From the NCBI GenBank assembly GCA_020845695.1, contig JADLFG010000017.1:65514-129513 (forward strand): DNA of 64,000 nucleotides, given 5' to 3'. The notes under the pieces are model-generated. The model worked only from the letters and a program-made list of their open reading frames with translations. It searched no databases and was not told the DNA's origin. Positions 11,646 to 20,250 of the stretch are shown piece by piece. The translations under genes and the position numbers were made by a program. Every line of letters begins with the position of its first letter. The first letter of the stretch is position 1. The stretch comes from Thermoleophilia bacterium. GTDB taxonomy: Bacteria; Actinomycetota; Thermoleophilia; Gaiellales; Gaiellaceae.

Positions 11646-12745
11646 TCGTGTCCAAGCGAGCCGCGCTCGCGCTTGCCGCCGTCGTGTCCGCGGTCTCGCT
11701 GCTCGCCGCGTGCGGAGGCGGCGGCGGCGAATCCGCGCCGACGGCGACCGCGACGGCGACCGCGTCGGCGGCAGTGGACACCGCCGGGATCAAGGACTAC
11801 CTGCTCGAGCACGGAAACCAGATGGCGGAGAGCACCGCCGCCATCGAGGCCGATGCCGAAGCGTACTTCGCGATCATCGAGGGCCGCGATTTCGACTACC
11901 GGGTCGCCTGGGCCGACCGCCGCGAGGAGCTGGTCGAGCTCCTGGTCGGCGCCAAGCAGAAGTGGATTCTCGCGCACAACGACTACGAGCTGATCGAGGG
12001 GATCGTGGCCGGCGTTCCGTCGCTCTCGTACTACGACACCTGGATCGACGCCGGCCCGCCGGCCACCGAGGCTCCGGAGGAGGCCGTGGACTGGGTCTTG
12101 GAGCTTGGCGACGGGCGCACGCTCGACAGCCCCGGCAACATCTTCCACCACCTGCTGGAGACGACCCTGTGGGGAACGGTGCCCGACTACACCGGCCAGC
12201 GGGCGGATCTCGACGGCGACGGCGAGGACGAGCTGGGCGAGGTGCTGCCCGAGGCGTACGTCTTCCTCGCCGCGGCGCAGGCGATGAACGACGCCACGGC
12301 CGAGATGAACGCCGCGATCGCCGACTGGGAACCGACTCCCGAGGACGCCTTCACGGCGCTCGTGACGATGATCCCGACCATGGGCGAGTACTTCGAGGAG
12401 TGGAAGCTCTCGGCGTTCATCACGGGGGAGGACCCGCGCTTCGTGGCCCAGACCCGCCTCGTCGACATCAGGGGCATCGGCACCAGCCTGAACGTGATCT
12501 ACTCCCACCTCGACCCGGCGGTTGCCGCCCGGGACGCGGCGCTCGCCGAGCAGATCACGAGCGGCTTCACCGACCTGCTCGATTTCGTCGACCAGGTGTA
12601 CACGCAGGAGCAGGCCGGGGCGGGCTTCGGGCCCGAGGAGGCCGATGCTCTGGGAACCGAGGCCCAGGACAAGGCCCAGGCGCTGGCCGCCCTGGTTGCC
12701 CAGGCGGCGACCGCCCTCGAGCTCGAGCTCGAGCCCGAGCGGTGA
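11642..12745 (+). CDS. Imelysin/EfeO-like iron-uptake lipoprotein
   Basis: 367 residues. The signal peptide ends in a lipobox (LLAAC, Cys24), so the mature protein should be tethered outside the membrane. A Thr/Ala-rich linker is followed by a helical domain with YELIEGIVAG and HHLLETTLWG. The latter is an HxxE motif of the kind seen in imelysin/EfeO (peptidase M75) proteins that bind iron or copper next to EfeU permeases. Similarity is motif-level, so family membership is probable rather than certain. The start overlaps the permease stop by ATGA. Expected role: deliver ferrous or ferric iron to the FTR1 permease or position it near the downstream cytochrome. Confidence 0.7.
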   Translation: MIVSKRAALALAAVVSAVSLLAACGGGGGESAPTATATATASAAVDTAGIKDYLLEHGNQMAESTAAIEADAEAYFAIIEGRDFDYRVAWADRREELVELLVGAKQKWILAHNDYELIEGIVAGVPSLSYYDTWIDAGPPATEAPEEAVDWVLELGDGRTLDSPGNIFHHLLETTLWGTVPDYTGQRADLDGDGEDELGEVLPEAYVFLAAAQAMNDATAEMNAAIADWEPTPEDAFTALVTMIPTMGEYFEEWKLSAFITGEDPRFVAQTRLVDIRGIGTSLNVIYSHLDPAVAARDAALAEQITSGFTDLLDFVDQVYTQEQAGAGFGPEEADALGTEAQDKAQALAALVAQAATALELELEPER

Positions 12746-12758
12746 GGAGGCCCCGGGC

Positions 12759-13349
12759 GTGAGCCAGGTCTCCGGCGACACGATGAGCGCCGTCGGATCC
12801 GCGGTCGGAAGGCCGGAAGACCGTCCCGGACAACGCCGGGGAGGGTCTCAGCGCCTGCGCCTGCTGGCCTTCGCCGGCCTTTTCGGTGCGGCGCTGGTGA
12901 GCGGCTTCTACTACTACCTCGTCCCGCACGGAATCAACTGGAATGCGGCGCAGGTGATGCTGATCGCGCACATCGCCCTCGGCGTGCTCGCCTTCGTCGC
13001 GCTCGCTCCCTTCGTCGTCGCCCACCAGCGCCACCAGGACGGCAGCTCCCTGCTTCTGCTCGCGCCCTGGCTGCGCCGCTGGCGCCGGGGCGCGGGTGCC
13101 GCCGAGGCCCACCCCCAGCGGCTGGTCGGCCACGCGCTGCACTGGAGCCTGCTGCTCGTGGTCGCGAGCGGCGTCTTCGTCGCCGTTCCCGGTCTCCTGT
13201 TCTACGCGGGCGCCGTCTGGCTCCTCACCTATGAGAGCTACCAGGTCGGGAACGCGGTGCACCTCGGCCTGACGGTCGTCGCTCTCGGTCTGATGCTCCT
13301 GCACTGGCGCCTGCTGCGCAGGCTCCGCGCCCGGAACGATCGCCGATGA
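12759..13349 (+). CDS. Four-helix membrane protein, probable b-type cytochrome
   Basis: About 196 residues from GTG 12759, chosen because GAGGAGG lies at 12744-12750. After a charged N-terminus four membrane helices are visible (LLAFAGLFGAALVSGFYYY; VMLIAHIALGVLAFVALA; HWSLLLVVASGVFVAV; HLGLTVVALGLMLLHW). Histidines recur in helices 2-4 (LIAHIAL, HALHW, AVHLGL, LLHW), the pattern of cytochrome b561 or NiFe-hydrogenase-type cytochromes that hold two haems. It does not carry a family signature I can name with certainty. Wedged between the iron lipoprotein and a pentaheme cytochrome (ATGA overlap), it is well placed to pass electrons between the c-type haems and the quinone pool. Confidence 0.65.
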   Translation: MSQVSGDTMSAVGSAVGRPEDRPGQRRGGSQRLRLLAFAGLFGAALVSGFYYYLVPHGINWNAAQVMLIAHIALGVLAFVALAPFVVAHQRHQDGSSLLLLAPWLRRWRRGAGAAEAHPQRLVGHALHWSLLLVVASGVFVAVPGLLFYAGAVWLLTYESYQVGNAVHLGLTVVALGLMLLHWRLLRRLRARNDRR

Positions 13350-14863
13350 CGCCATTCCGCCTCCTGATGCTCGGCGGCCTCCTCTGCGGCCTGATCGCCA
13401 TGGTCCTGACGTTCGTGCTCTCCCGCCCCGAGAGTGACGGGCTGGCGCTCGGCCGGGACGTACCGTTCTACTCGTTGCCCTGGAACGACAATCCGTTCTA
13501 CCCGGGCGAGATCACCACGGCGGACGGCCAGCTCGCCAACTGGAAGACGGTCCCCTCGGCCGAGTTCTGCGCCCAGTGCCACAGCAAGGAGTACCGGGAG
13601 TGGGCCGTCTCCATCCACAGCGTCTCCGGCCCGGATCTGATCTACGAGACGGCGATCGCGGCGAACGAGCACGCCCACGACAGCCGTCAGGGCACCGAGA
13701 AGATCCGCTGGTGCGATAGCTGCCACGAGCCGTTGGCCACCCTGATGGGCGGGGTGAATCCCACCCCGGTCGTGGGCTCGAACGCCGCCGCCGCCGAGGG
13801 AACGAGCTGTATCGTCTGCCACACAGCCGTGGCGGCGGAGCCGCTGGTCGGGAACGGGGCGCTCACGCTCGCGATCAACGGCATCAACGACTACTTCGAT
13901 CCCGCCCTGATCATGGCCGCCCCGGCGGAGCATGCGCGAGCGATGCAGGCGAAGTCGCACAATCCACTCATGGGGCAATCCGCGTTCTGCGGCGCCTGTC
14001 ACACGGAGATCCGTCCCGTCGCGATCAACGGGCAGGAGCCGATGAACCTGCAGGACACCTATGACGAGTGGCGACGGAGCGAGTACGCGGACGAGGGGAT
14101 CCAGTGTCAGGATTGCCACATGAGCACGGATCCGGCCGGGTACGTCGCCGCCCTCAAGCGTGGCGAGCGACCGGCGAGCCCGGTCTCGCACCGGTTCGTG
14201 GGCATCAACTACCTCCTGACCTCGGCCGACCTGCCGAACAACCTGATCACGCTGCTGCGCGGCGGCTATCCCCCCGGCGTCATGACGACCGAGGAGTGGA
14301 AGGCGTCGCTGAGAGAGCAGCGGCGCCTGATCATCGAGCTCCTGGAGGAGGCGGCTGAGCTGGACATCGAGGCGCCCCCGGCGGCGACGCCCGGGAGGGA
14401 GACGACGCTGAGCGTGGTTGTCACCAACAGCGGCGCCGGGCACAGCCTGCCAACGGGGCCGCTCGATCAGCGATTCATGTGGCTCGAGGTCAGAGTCACA
14501 GACGCCGACGGCCGGGTCTCGTACCACACCGGCTGGTTCGACGACCAGACGGGTGCGGTCGATCCGGAGGCGGAGACCTACATCAAGCTCCTCCACGACC
14601 GGAACGGCGACCGCATCATGCGCCACATCCTCTTCGACGTCGACCGGATCGAGTACACGCGCCGCCCGATTCCGGCCAAGGCCAGCGATCGTGTCCCCTA
14701 CACGTTCACCGTTCCGGCCGACGCGCGCGGCCCGCTCACCGTCGAGGTGAGGCTGTGGTACAAGCTCGCCCTGCAGGAGCTCGTGACCTACGCCCTGAAG
14801 ATGGACTGGGTCGCGCCCCCGGTCCTGATCGCCGAGACGAGGGCCGAGATCGCGCTTCGGTGA
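13346..14863 (+). CDS. Membrane-anchored pentaheme cytochrome c
   Basis: 505 residues. One N-terminal helix (LLMLGGLLCGLIAMVLTFVL) serves as anchor or signal. Five CxxCH haem-attachment motifs follow: FCAQCH (Cys75), WCDSCH (Cys123), SCIVCH (Cys155), FCGACH (Cys215) and QCQDCH (Cys254), with extra histidines (HSVSG, HAHD, EHARAM, KSHNP) that could be distal ligands. The haem part resembles cytochrome c554/hydroxylamine oxidoreductase-type multihaem proteins. Residues about 330-505 form a beta-rich domain without haem motifs. It overlaps the b-type cytochrome gene by ATGA. In this operon it may accept electrons from Fe2+ as iron enters the FTR1 permease; that is inference. Confidence 0.85.
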   Translation: MTPFRLLMLGGLLCGLIAMVLTFVLSRPESDGLALGRDVPFYSLPWNDNPFYPGEITTADGQLANWKTVPSAEFCAQCHSKEYREWAVSIHSVSGPDLIYETAIAANEHAHDSRQGTEKIRWCDSCHEPLATLMGGVNPTPVVGSNAAAAEGTSCIVCHTAVAAEPLVGNGALTLAINGINDYFDPALIMAAPAEHARAMQAKSHNPLMGQSAFCGACHTEIRPVAINGQEPMNLQDTYDEWRRSEYADEGIQCQDCHMSTDPAGYVAALKRGERPASPVSHRFVGINYLLTSADLPNNLITLLRGGYPPGVMTTEEWKASLREQRRLIIELLEEAAELDIEAPPAATPGRETTLSVVVTNSGAGHSLPTGPLDQRFMWLEVRVTDADGRVSYHTGWFDDQTGAVDPEAETYIKLLHDRNGDRIMRHILFDVDRIEYTRRPIPAKASDRVPYTFTVPADARGPLTVEVRLWYKLALQELVTYALKMDWVAPPVLIAETRAEIALR

Positions 14864-15024
14864 CGTCGCGCGCTCGCCGTCAGTCGTCTTGCGTCCGGAT
14901 GCGGCCGGGCAGGAAGACCCGGAGTGAGGGGGCCAGTCCGACCGAGGCGAGCGCCGCGGTCGAGGCGCTCGCGCGCGAGCTCTGAGCGGCTCGCACCCGC
15001 CCGCGCGGCGGCCTGTTCATCGTC

Positions 15025-15053
15025 TTGACGCTCTGACCGGGGCGGGCTACGCT
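15025..15053 (+). promoter_or_regulatory. Promoter of the hybrid histidine kinase
   Basis: TTGACG (15025-15030), a 17-base spacer and TACGCT (15048-15053) form a good sigma-70-type promoter, one of the clearest in the window. It lies in the 325-base gap between the pentaheme gene and the kinase (14864-15188), where I see no convincing gene; a short open frame in the gap has no recognisable features. Confidence 0.55.
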
Positions 15054-15188
15054 CGCGGCAGCAGCGCACGCTCGCGGGCCCCCGCGGGCCTGCGTCCTCC
15101 CGGAGAGCGCGATGAGGATTCCCCGGATCTCTGGCCCCACCCGGCGAGCGTGCGGTCCGGGAGCTGGTCCCCGGCGTCACGCGCGCTC

Positions 15189-17996
15189 ATGAGCACGCGC
15201 CCGGCCGGGGAGCCGGCGTCCGCACCGCTTCTCGACGGCCTGCCCGGCATCTTCTACGTCCTCAGCGAGCGGGGCGCGATGCTCCGCTGGAACGACCGCT
15301 TCGAGTCGGTCAGCGGCTACTCGACGGCGGAGCTCGCCGCCATGCACGCGGTCGACTTCTTCGCCGGTCCGGAGAAGTCGCTGATCGCGGAGCGCATCGC
15401 GGAGGTGTTCGCGCGGGGGGAGGCGGACGCGGAGGCGCACTTCGTGGCCAAGGACGGCACCGCCACGCCCTACTACTTCACCGGCCGGCGCATCACCCTG
15501 GAAGGCGCCCTCTGCCTGGTCGGCATGGGCCTGGACCTGAGCGAGCAGAGACGCGCGCAGGAGCGGGTCGACCAGAACCTGCGCGAGCTCACCGCCCTGC
15601 ACGGCATCGGCCAGAGCCTGAGCACCGAGATCGCGCTCGACCGGGTCGTCCGGGCTGCGATCGAGGCGATCGTCGCCGCGACCCGGGCCGACCCCGTGAT
15701 GGTCTTCCTGAGGACGGAGCGCGGGCTCGAGCTCCGCGGGGCCGGCCCTTCCGATCCGGGCTGCCGAGCCCCCGAGCTGGGCGAGTGCCTGTGCGGGCTG
15801 GCCGCGCGGGAGGGGAGGGCGGTCTACTCGTTGGACATCCGTGGCGACCCGTGCTTCACCCGGAACGAGTGCAAGGCGGCCGGGATCCGGTCGTTCGCGT
15901 GCCTGCCGCTCGTCAGCGAGGGGCGGGTGCAGGGCGTGCTGGCGCTCGCCTCCCGGGCGGAGCGGGACTTCGAGACGCAGTCCCTGTTTCTCGAGTCGAT
16001 CGCGACGGCCGTGTCGATCAGCCTGCACAACGCGCTCCTCTACGAGCGGGTGACCCGCCACGCCTCGGAGCTCGAGCAGGAGGTGGCCGCGCGCGCGGAG
16101 GCGGAGCAATCGCTGCGCGACCTCTCCGTCGCGCTCAGCGCCGCCGGCGACGTCGCCCTCATGACCGCTCCGGACGGCACGATCACGTCCGTCAACGCGC
16201 AGTTCACCGAGCTGTACGGGTACACCGCCGACGAGGTGGTGGGGAAGGTGACGCCGCGGATCCTGAAGAGCGGGAAGCAGAGCGCGGGCGGCTACGAGGA
16301 GCTCTGGCGGACGATTCTGCGCGGTGAGAGCTTCCGCGGCGAGGTGGTCAACCGGGCCAAGGACGGCAGGCTGATCTCGATCGAGGAGACGGTCACGCCG
16401 TTTCGCGACGAGCGCGGCCGGATCGCCGGCTTTCTCGCGCTCCAGAGGGACGTGACCGAGCGCGTGCGAGCGCAGAGGGCGCTACGGGCCAGCGAGGCGC
16501 AGTTCCGGTCGCTGCTCGCGAACGCCTCCGACCTGATCACGGTGATCGACGAGCGGGGGACGATCCGGTTCCAGGGGCCCTCCAGCGAGCGGCTGCTGGG
16601 CCACGCGCCCGCCGAGCTGACCGGGCACTCCGCCTTCGACTGGATCCACCCCGACGACGGGCCGCGAGTCGCGGCGGATCTCCAGCGTGCGTTCGCGACT
16701 CCCGGCGCCTCCGTCTCCTCCGAGTTCCGCTTCCGCCACCGCGACGGCGGCTGGCGCACCCTCGAGGCGATCGGCCGCGCCATGACCGACCCGGGCAGGG
16801 AGGGACTGGCCGTCGTGAACTCCCGGGACGTGACCGACGACCGGCGGCTCGAGGAGCAGCTTCGCCAGGCCCAGCGGATGGAGACCGTCGGGCGGCTCGC
16901 GGGCGGAGTGGCGCACGACTTCAACAACATCCTCGCGGTCGTGCTGATGCGCGCGGAGCTGCTCCTCTCGGAGGCGGCCGACCCCGAGGAGGTCCGGGCG
17001 GGCCTGGAGGAGATCCTGGGCGCGGCCGAGCGGGCTGCCGGCCTGACCCGGCAGCTGCTCGCGTTCAGCCGCCGGCAGGTGCTGCAACGTCGCGACCTCG
17101 ACCTGAACGAGGTCGTCTCGAAGCTGGCCCGCATGCTCGAGCGCACGATCGGCGAGGCGGTCCGGCTCGAGCTCCGGCTCGCGCCCGGCCCGCTCTCGAT
17201 GCGCGCGGACGCGAGCATGCTCGATCAGGTGCTCCTGAACCTGGTCGTCAACGCCCGCGACGCGATGCCCGGGGGTGGCGGCCTCGTGATCGCGACGGGA
17301 GCGCGAGTCGTGGACGAGGCCGCTGCCGCCCCGCACCCGAACGCGGCGCCGGGTGAGTACGTCTGGCTGAGCGTGAGCGACACCGGTCACGGCATCCCCG
17401 CCGAGATCCTGCCGCATGTCTTCGACCCGTTCTTCACCACGAAGGGCGCCGGGGCGGGCACGGGCCTCGGCCTCGCGACCGTCTTTGGGATCGTGGAGCA
17501 GCATCGCGGCTGGGTCGAGGTCGCCAGCGAGCCGGGGCAGGGGACCCGATTCGAGGTGCTCCTGCCCGCTGCCGCCGCCGGCGCGCGGTCCGAGCCGGGC
17601 GCCTCCGAGCCCCCACCGCGCGGGGGCAGCGAGACCATCCTGCTGGTCGAGGACGACGCGCGGGTGCGCCGGGTCACGCGCGACGTGCTGGCCGGGCACG
17701 GCTACCGGGTGCTCGAGGCGGCCGACGGGGCGGAGGCGCTCGAGCGGTGGGATCGCCAGAACGGCGCGATCGACCTCCTGATCACCGACATGGCCCTGCC
17801 GGGAGGCCTGAACGGCCAGACGCTGGCGGCGGGGCTCCGGGAGCGCTCGCCGCGCCTGCGCGTGATCCTCACGAGCGGCCACAGCGCGGAGATCGCCGGG
17901 CGGGAGCTCGCGCTCTCGCCCGGGCAGGCCTTCGTTCAGAAGCCCGTCGCGGCGAGCGCGCTCCTGGCAGCCGTGCGCCGCACCCTGGACGGGTGA
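15189..17996 (+). CDS. Hybrid sensor histidine kinase (PAS-GAF-PAS-PAS-HisKA-HATPase-REC)
   Basis: About 935 residues from ATG 15189 (GTG 15150 in frame is an alternative). Domains in order: PAS (about 15-125), GAF (140-285), PAS (310-430), PAS (435-550), HisKA with phospho-acceptor His in GGVAHDFNNIL (about 576), HATPase_c (NLVVNARDAM, SDTGHGI, DPFFTTKGAGAGTGLGLA) and a C-terminal receiver (ILLVEDDARVRR, phosphorylatable Asp in LLITDMALPGG near 866, Lys in FVQKPVAA). No membrane segments are evident, so it should sense a cytoplasmic signal. The GAF domain has several cysteines (GECLCGLA, DPCFTRNECKAAG) that could bind a metal or sense redox. No output regulator is adjacent. Confidence 0.92.
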   Translation: MSTRPAGEPASAPLLDGLPGIFYVLSERGAMLRWNDRFESVSGYSTAELAAMHAVDFFAGPEKSLIAERIAEVFARGEADAEAHFVAKDGTATPYYFTGRRITLEGALCLVGMGLDLSEQRRAQERVDQNLRELTALHGIGQSLSTEIALDRVVRAAIEAIVAATRADPVMVFLRTERGLELRGAGPSDPGCRAPELGECLCGLAAREGRAVYSLDIRGDPCFTRNECKAAGIRSFACLPLVSEGRVQGVLALASRAERDFETQSLFLESIATAVSISLHNALLYERVTRHASELEQEVAARAEAEQSLRDLSVALSAAGDVALMTAPDGTITSVNAQFTELYGYTADEVVGKVTPRILKSGKQSAGGYEELWRTILRGESFRGEVVNRAKDGRLISIEETVTPFRDERGRIAGFLALQRDVTERVRAQRALRASEAQFRSLLANASDLITVIDERGTIRFQGPSSERLLGHAPAELTGHSAFDWIHPDDGPRVAADLQRAFATPGASVSSEFRFRHRDGGWRTLEAIGRAMTDPGREGLAVVNSRDVTDDRRLEEQLRQAQRMETVGRLAGGVAHDFNNILAVVLMRAELLLSEAADPEEVRAGLEEILGAAERAAGLTRQLLAFSRRQVLQRRDLDLNEVVSKLARMLERTIGEAVRLELRLAPGPLSMRADASMLDQVLLNLVVNARDAMPGGGGLVIATGARVVDEAAAAPHPNAAPGEYVWLSVSDTGHGIPAEILPHVFDPFFTTKGAGAGTGLGLATVFGIVEQHRGWVEVASEPGQGTRFEVLLPAAAAGARSEPGASEPPPRGGSETILLVEDDARVRRVTRDVLAGHGYRVLEAADGAEALERWDRQNGAIDLLITDMALPGGLNGQTLAAGLRERSPRLRVILTSGHSAEIAGRELALSPGQAFVQKPVAASALLAAVRRTLDG

Positions 17997-18106
17997 CGGG
18001 CCACCGCTCGGCGCCCGGCTTGCCGGTCGCGGGATCACCCGGTGGCTCGCCCGGAGGGGCCGCCGCCCTCGCTCACCTCCACCCGCACGAGGGGGAGCGC
18101 CGCGGC

Positions 18107-18740
18107 ATGGCGCGGATCAGGGTGCTCGATCGTGACCGCGCCGGCCCGGCCGCCGGCCCGGCCGCCGGCCTTCTAGGATCCCTGGTCGAGGAGCGGGTCT
18201 CGGGTCAGGTGACTCTCGGACAACGGCTGGTGGCGATCATGGCCGCCGCTGCGGTGGTCTACGCGCGCCTGATGGCCTCCGGCGAGGTGCGGACGATCGA
18301 GCTGCTCGACGCCGCGCGCGCGGTCTTCAGGATCCGGATCGAGTCGAGCCAGGGCCGGGTCGTCGACATGGCGGGCGATTCCGTGCTCGCCACCTTCGAG
18401 ACCGCCGCCGGGGCGATCACCGCGGCTCTCAAGCTCCGGCGGGAGCTCCGGACCCTCGAGGCCGGGGAGCCCGAGAGCCGGCGCCTGCGCTTTCGCGTCG
18501 GCGTCCATCTCGGGGACGTGATCGAGCGGCCGGGCGGCACGATCACGGCGACGGGGTCAACGTCGCCGCGCGCCTGCAGGCGCTGGCCGAGCCGGGCGGC
18601 GTCGCGGTCTCGGACGTCGTCTGCGGGGCGGGCCGCGATCGGGTGCCCGCAGCCTTCGACGATCACGGCGAGCACAGCGTCAAGAACACCCGCGGAGCCA
18701 GAGCGCGGCTGCGCGGCCTTGCCACGGGAAGCACAAAGGT
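18107..18740 (+). pseudogene. Frameshifted class III nucleotide cyclase
   Basis: From ATG 18107 (GGGGGAG upstream) the frame reads as an adenylate/guanylate cyclase domain: VVYARLMASGEVRTIELL, GRVVDMAGDSVLATFETA and RFRVGVHLGDVIE. Near 18540 the homology leaves this frame and continues one base out of register as DGVNVAARLQALAEPGGVAVSD, then ARLRGLATGS. The second frame stays open to a stop at 18919-18921, inside the convergent gene. The shift corresponds to loss of one base. The first metal-binding Asp of the family (usually in DVVGYS) is Ala here (AAAVVYA), while the second (AGDS) remains, so catalysis was probably already impaired. An N-terminal GPAAGPAAG repeat lies over a GC tandem. An assembly error cannot be excluded. 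Confidence 0.7.
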
Positions 18741-18827
18741 ACTCCCTGGCCGGACGCGTATCCAGAAGCCGGCCGTTCGCCGAGGGGAGGCGAGGCCGGC
18801 GGCCAGCGACCGCTGCGGGCGCGAGCC

Positions 18828-20084
18828 TCAGTCGTTCGCTCTGGTGCCCTCGCCCTGGGTGCCGACGTGGGTGGGGTCGGCGTCGAAGAAGAGGCCGCCG
18901 ACGGTGCGCACGGTCGGGTAGCGGAAGTTCGCCTTGCACTCCGCTCGGGCCTGTTGCTCTTCGGCGGGGATCTTCTCGTCGCACAGCGTCGCCATGTCCA
19001 TGCGGAACTTCTCGTCGATCTCCCCGCGCGACCAGCCGTGGAAGTCGATCTTGACGCCGGTGAACCTGTCGTAGACGGTGTGGCCGCCGTAGCCGGCGTC
19101 ATGGAGGTTGCAGGCGTCGACGAAGCTCACCTCGTAGGGGGTGCCGTCTTCCCCGTAGTAGGTGCTCGTGTTGCCGAAGTAGTTCTCGGCGGCGACGACG
19201 GCGTCCCAACCTTCGCCGCCGCAGCCGTTCGACACCCGCTCGATCGGGACGACCATCTTGATCCAGGCGCAGCTCGACCTGGGAGCGCTCTTGCTCTTGT
19301 TGCCGGCGGCGTCCTTCGCCCAGATGCAGGCGAACATCGGGCCCTCGAGCGTGGCGGGCAAGTCGACGGTCCAGACGAGTCTGCCCCCGGTCTTGCCCGA
19401 GTAGCTCGCGTTCCTGACGTACTGGCCGCCCTCGAACAGGGTGGCGCGGGCCTTCACCCGGCCGCTGTTGTCCTTGACGCTGAACTCGAGCTTGATCCGC
19501 GCGCCCGGCGTCACGAACCCCTTGAAGGGGAACGCCCGGACCTTCGGCGGCGTGCAGTCTCGCGCCGCTGGCCTCGGCACGCCGGGGGGAGGAATCTCAC
19601 GAGACCCCGGGCAGCCCTCGGCCGGCGGGGTATCGGTGCCGTCGCCAACGCGCGTGGCGCTGATCTCGACGTGCGCCGTGGACGCCAAAGGAGTGGACCA
19701 GCCACTCCAGGAGTTGCCGTCCGCGCTCAACGTCAGCTCCAGGGTGCCGTAGTCCCAGTCCGGGACAGGGGGATCCGAAGGGGTCGGGTTGGTCCAGGTT
19801 CCGTGCAGGACGTTGCCGGCGACGATGCCCTCCAGGTGCGTGGAGCCAGCCCCCACAGCCCAGTTGCCGCTGACGTGGTTACCGGTCTGTGTCCAGTTCA
19901 GCGTCACACCGTTTGACGTGCGCCACGTGCCGGCCCAGGGGCTCGCCTGCACGCGGGCGCTCGGGACCGGGGCCGGGGCGTACTCGGAAGACGCCGCCGG
20001 GACGGCCGGGGCCGGCGCAACGAACACCGCCAGCCCAGCGAGGAGGCCGGCGAATACTCGGCGACCTGGGAGAAACTCGGTCAT
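18828..20084 (-). CDS. Secreted phospholipase A2-like protein with N-terminal beta domain
   Basis: 418 residues. Signal peptide (VFAGLLAGLAVFVAPAPAVPA), a beta domain around 45-140 starting WAGTWRTSNGVTLNWTQ, a Pro-rich linker, a second beta domain (about 190-285) and a C-terminal domain with NGCGGEGWDA and CNLHDAGYGG (Cys325, His328, Asp329). CxxHDxxY is the catalytic signature of bacterial and fungal secreted phospholipase A2, so release of fatty acids from phospholipids is the likely activity. The start is ATG 20084; an upstream in-frame TTG at 20114 is less likely. The last two domains are clearly paralogous to the gene at 28812-29729. Divergent from the sulfatase gene. Confidence 0.75.
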   Translation of the reverse strand: MTEFLPGRRVFAGLLAGLAVFVAPAPAVPAASSEYAPAPVPSARVQASPWAGTWRTSNGVTLNWTQTGNHVSGNWAVGAGSTHLEGIVAGNVLHGTWTNPTPSDPPVPDWDYGTLELTLSADGNSWSGWSTPLASTAHVEISATRVGDGTDTPPAEGCPGSREIPPPGVPRPAARDCTPPKVRAFPFKGFVTPGARIKLEFSVKDNSGRVKARATLFEGGQYVRNASYSGKTGGRLVWTVDLPATLEGPMFACIWAKDAAGNKSKSAPRSSCAWIKMVVPIERVSNGCGGEGWDAVVAAENYFGNTSTYYGEDGTPYEVSFVDACNLHDAGYGGHTVYDRFTGVKIDFHGWSRGEIDEKFRMDMATLCDEKIPAEEQQARAECKANFRYPTVRTVGGLFFDADPTHVGTQGEGTRAND

Positions 20085-20250
20085 GCTCCTGGGGTCCCGC
20101 GCCGGGGTGAGCAAATCGACTTCCCCTCCACCCGAACCCTCCCAGCCGGCCGTGCTCCTGTCAAGGGCAATCGAGGTGATCCAGGCCGGTGCGCGGCTCG
20201 CTGCCGCCGCTGCCTCTCAAGGCGCCGCGGTCGCTGCCGATAACCGCACG

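Noticed and set aside
14864..15188. A small gene between the pentaheme cytochrome and the kinase
   Set aside because: Short frames on both strands lack ribosome sites, signal sequences or domain-like features.
18530..18560. Programmed frameshift in the cyclase gene
   Set aside because: No slippery heptamer or downstream pseudoknot is evident and a catalytic Asp is already lost, so decay or a sequence error is more likely.
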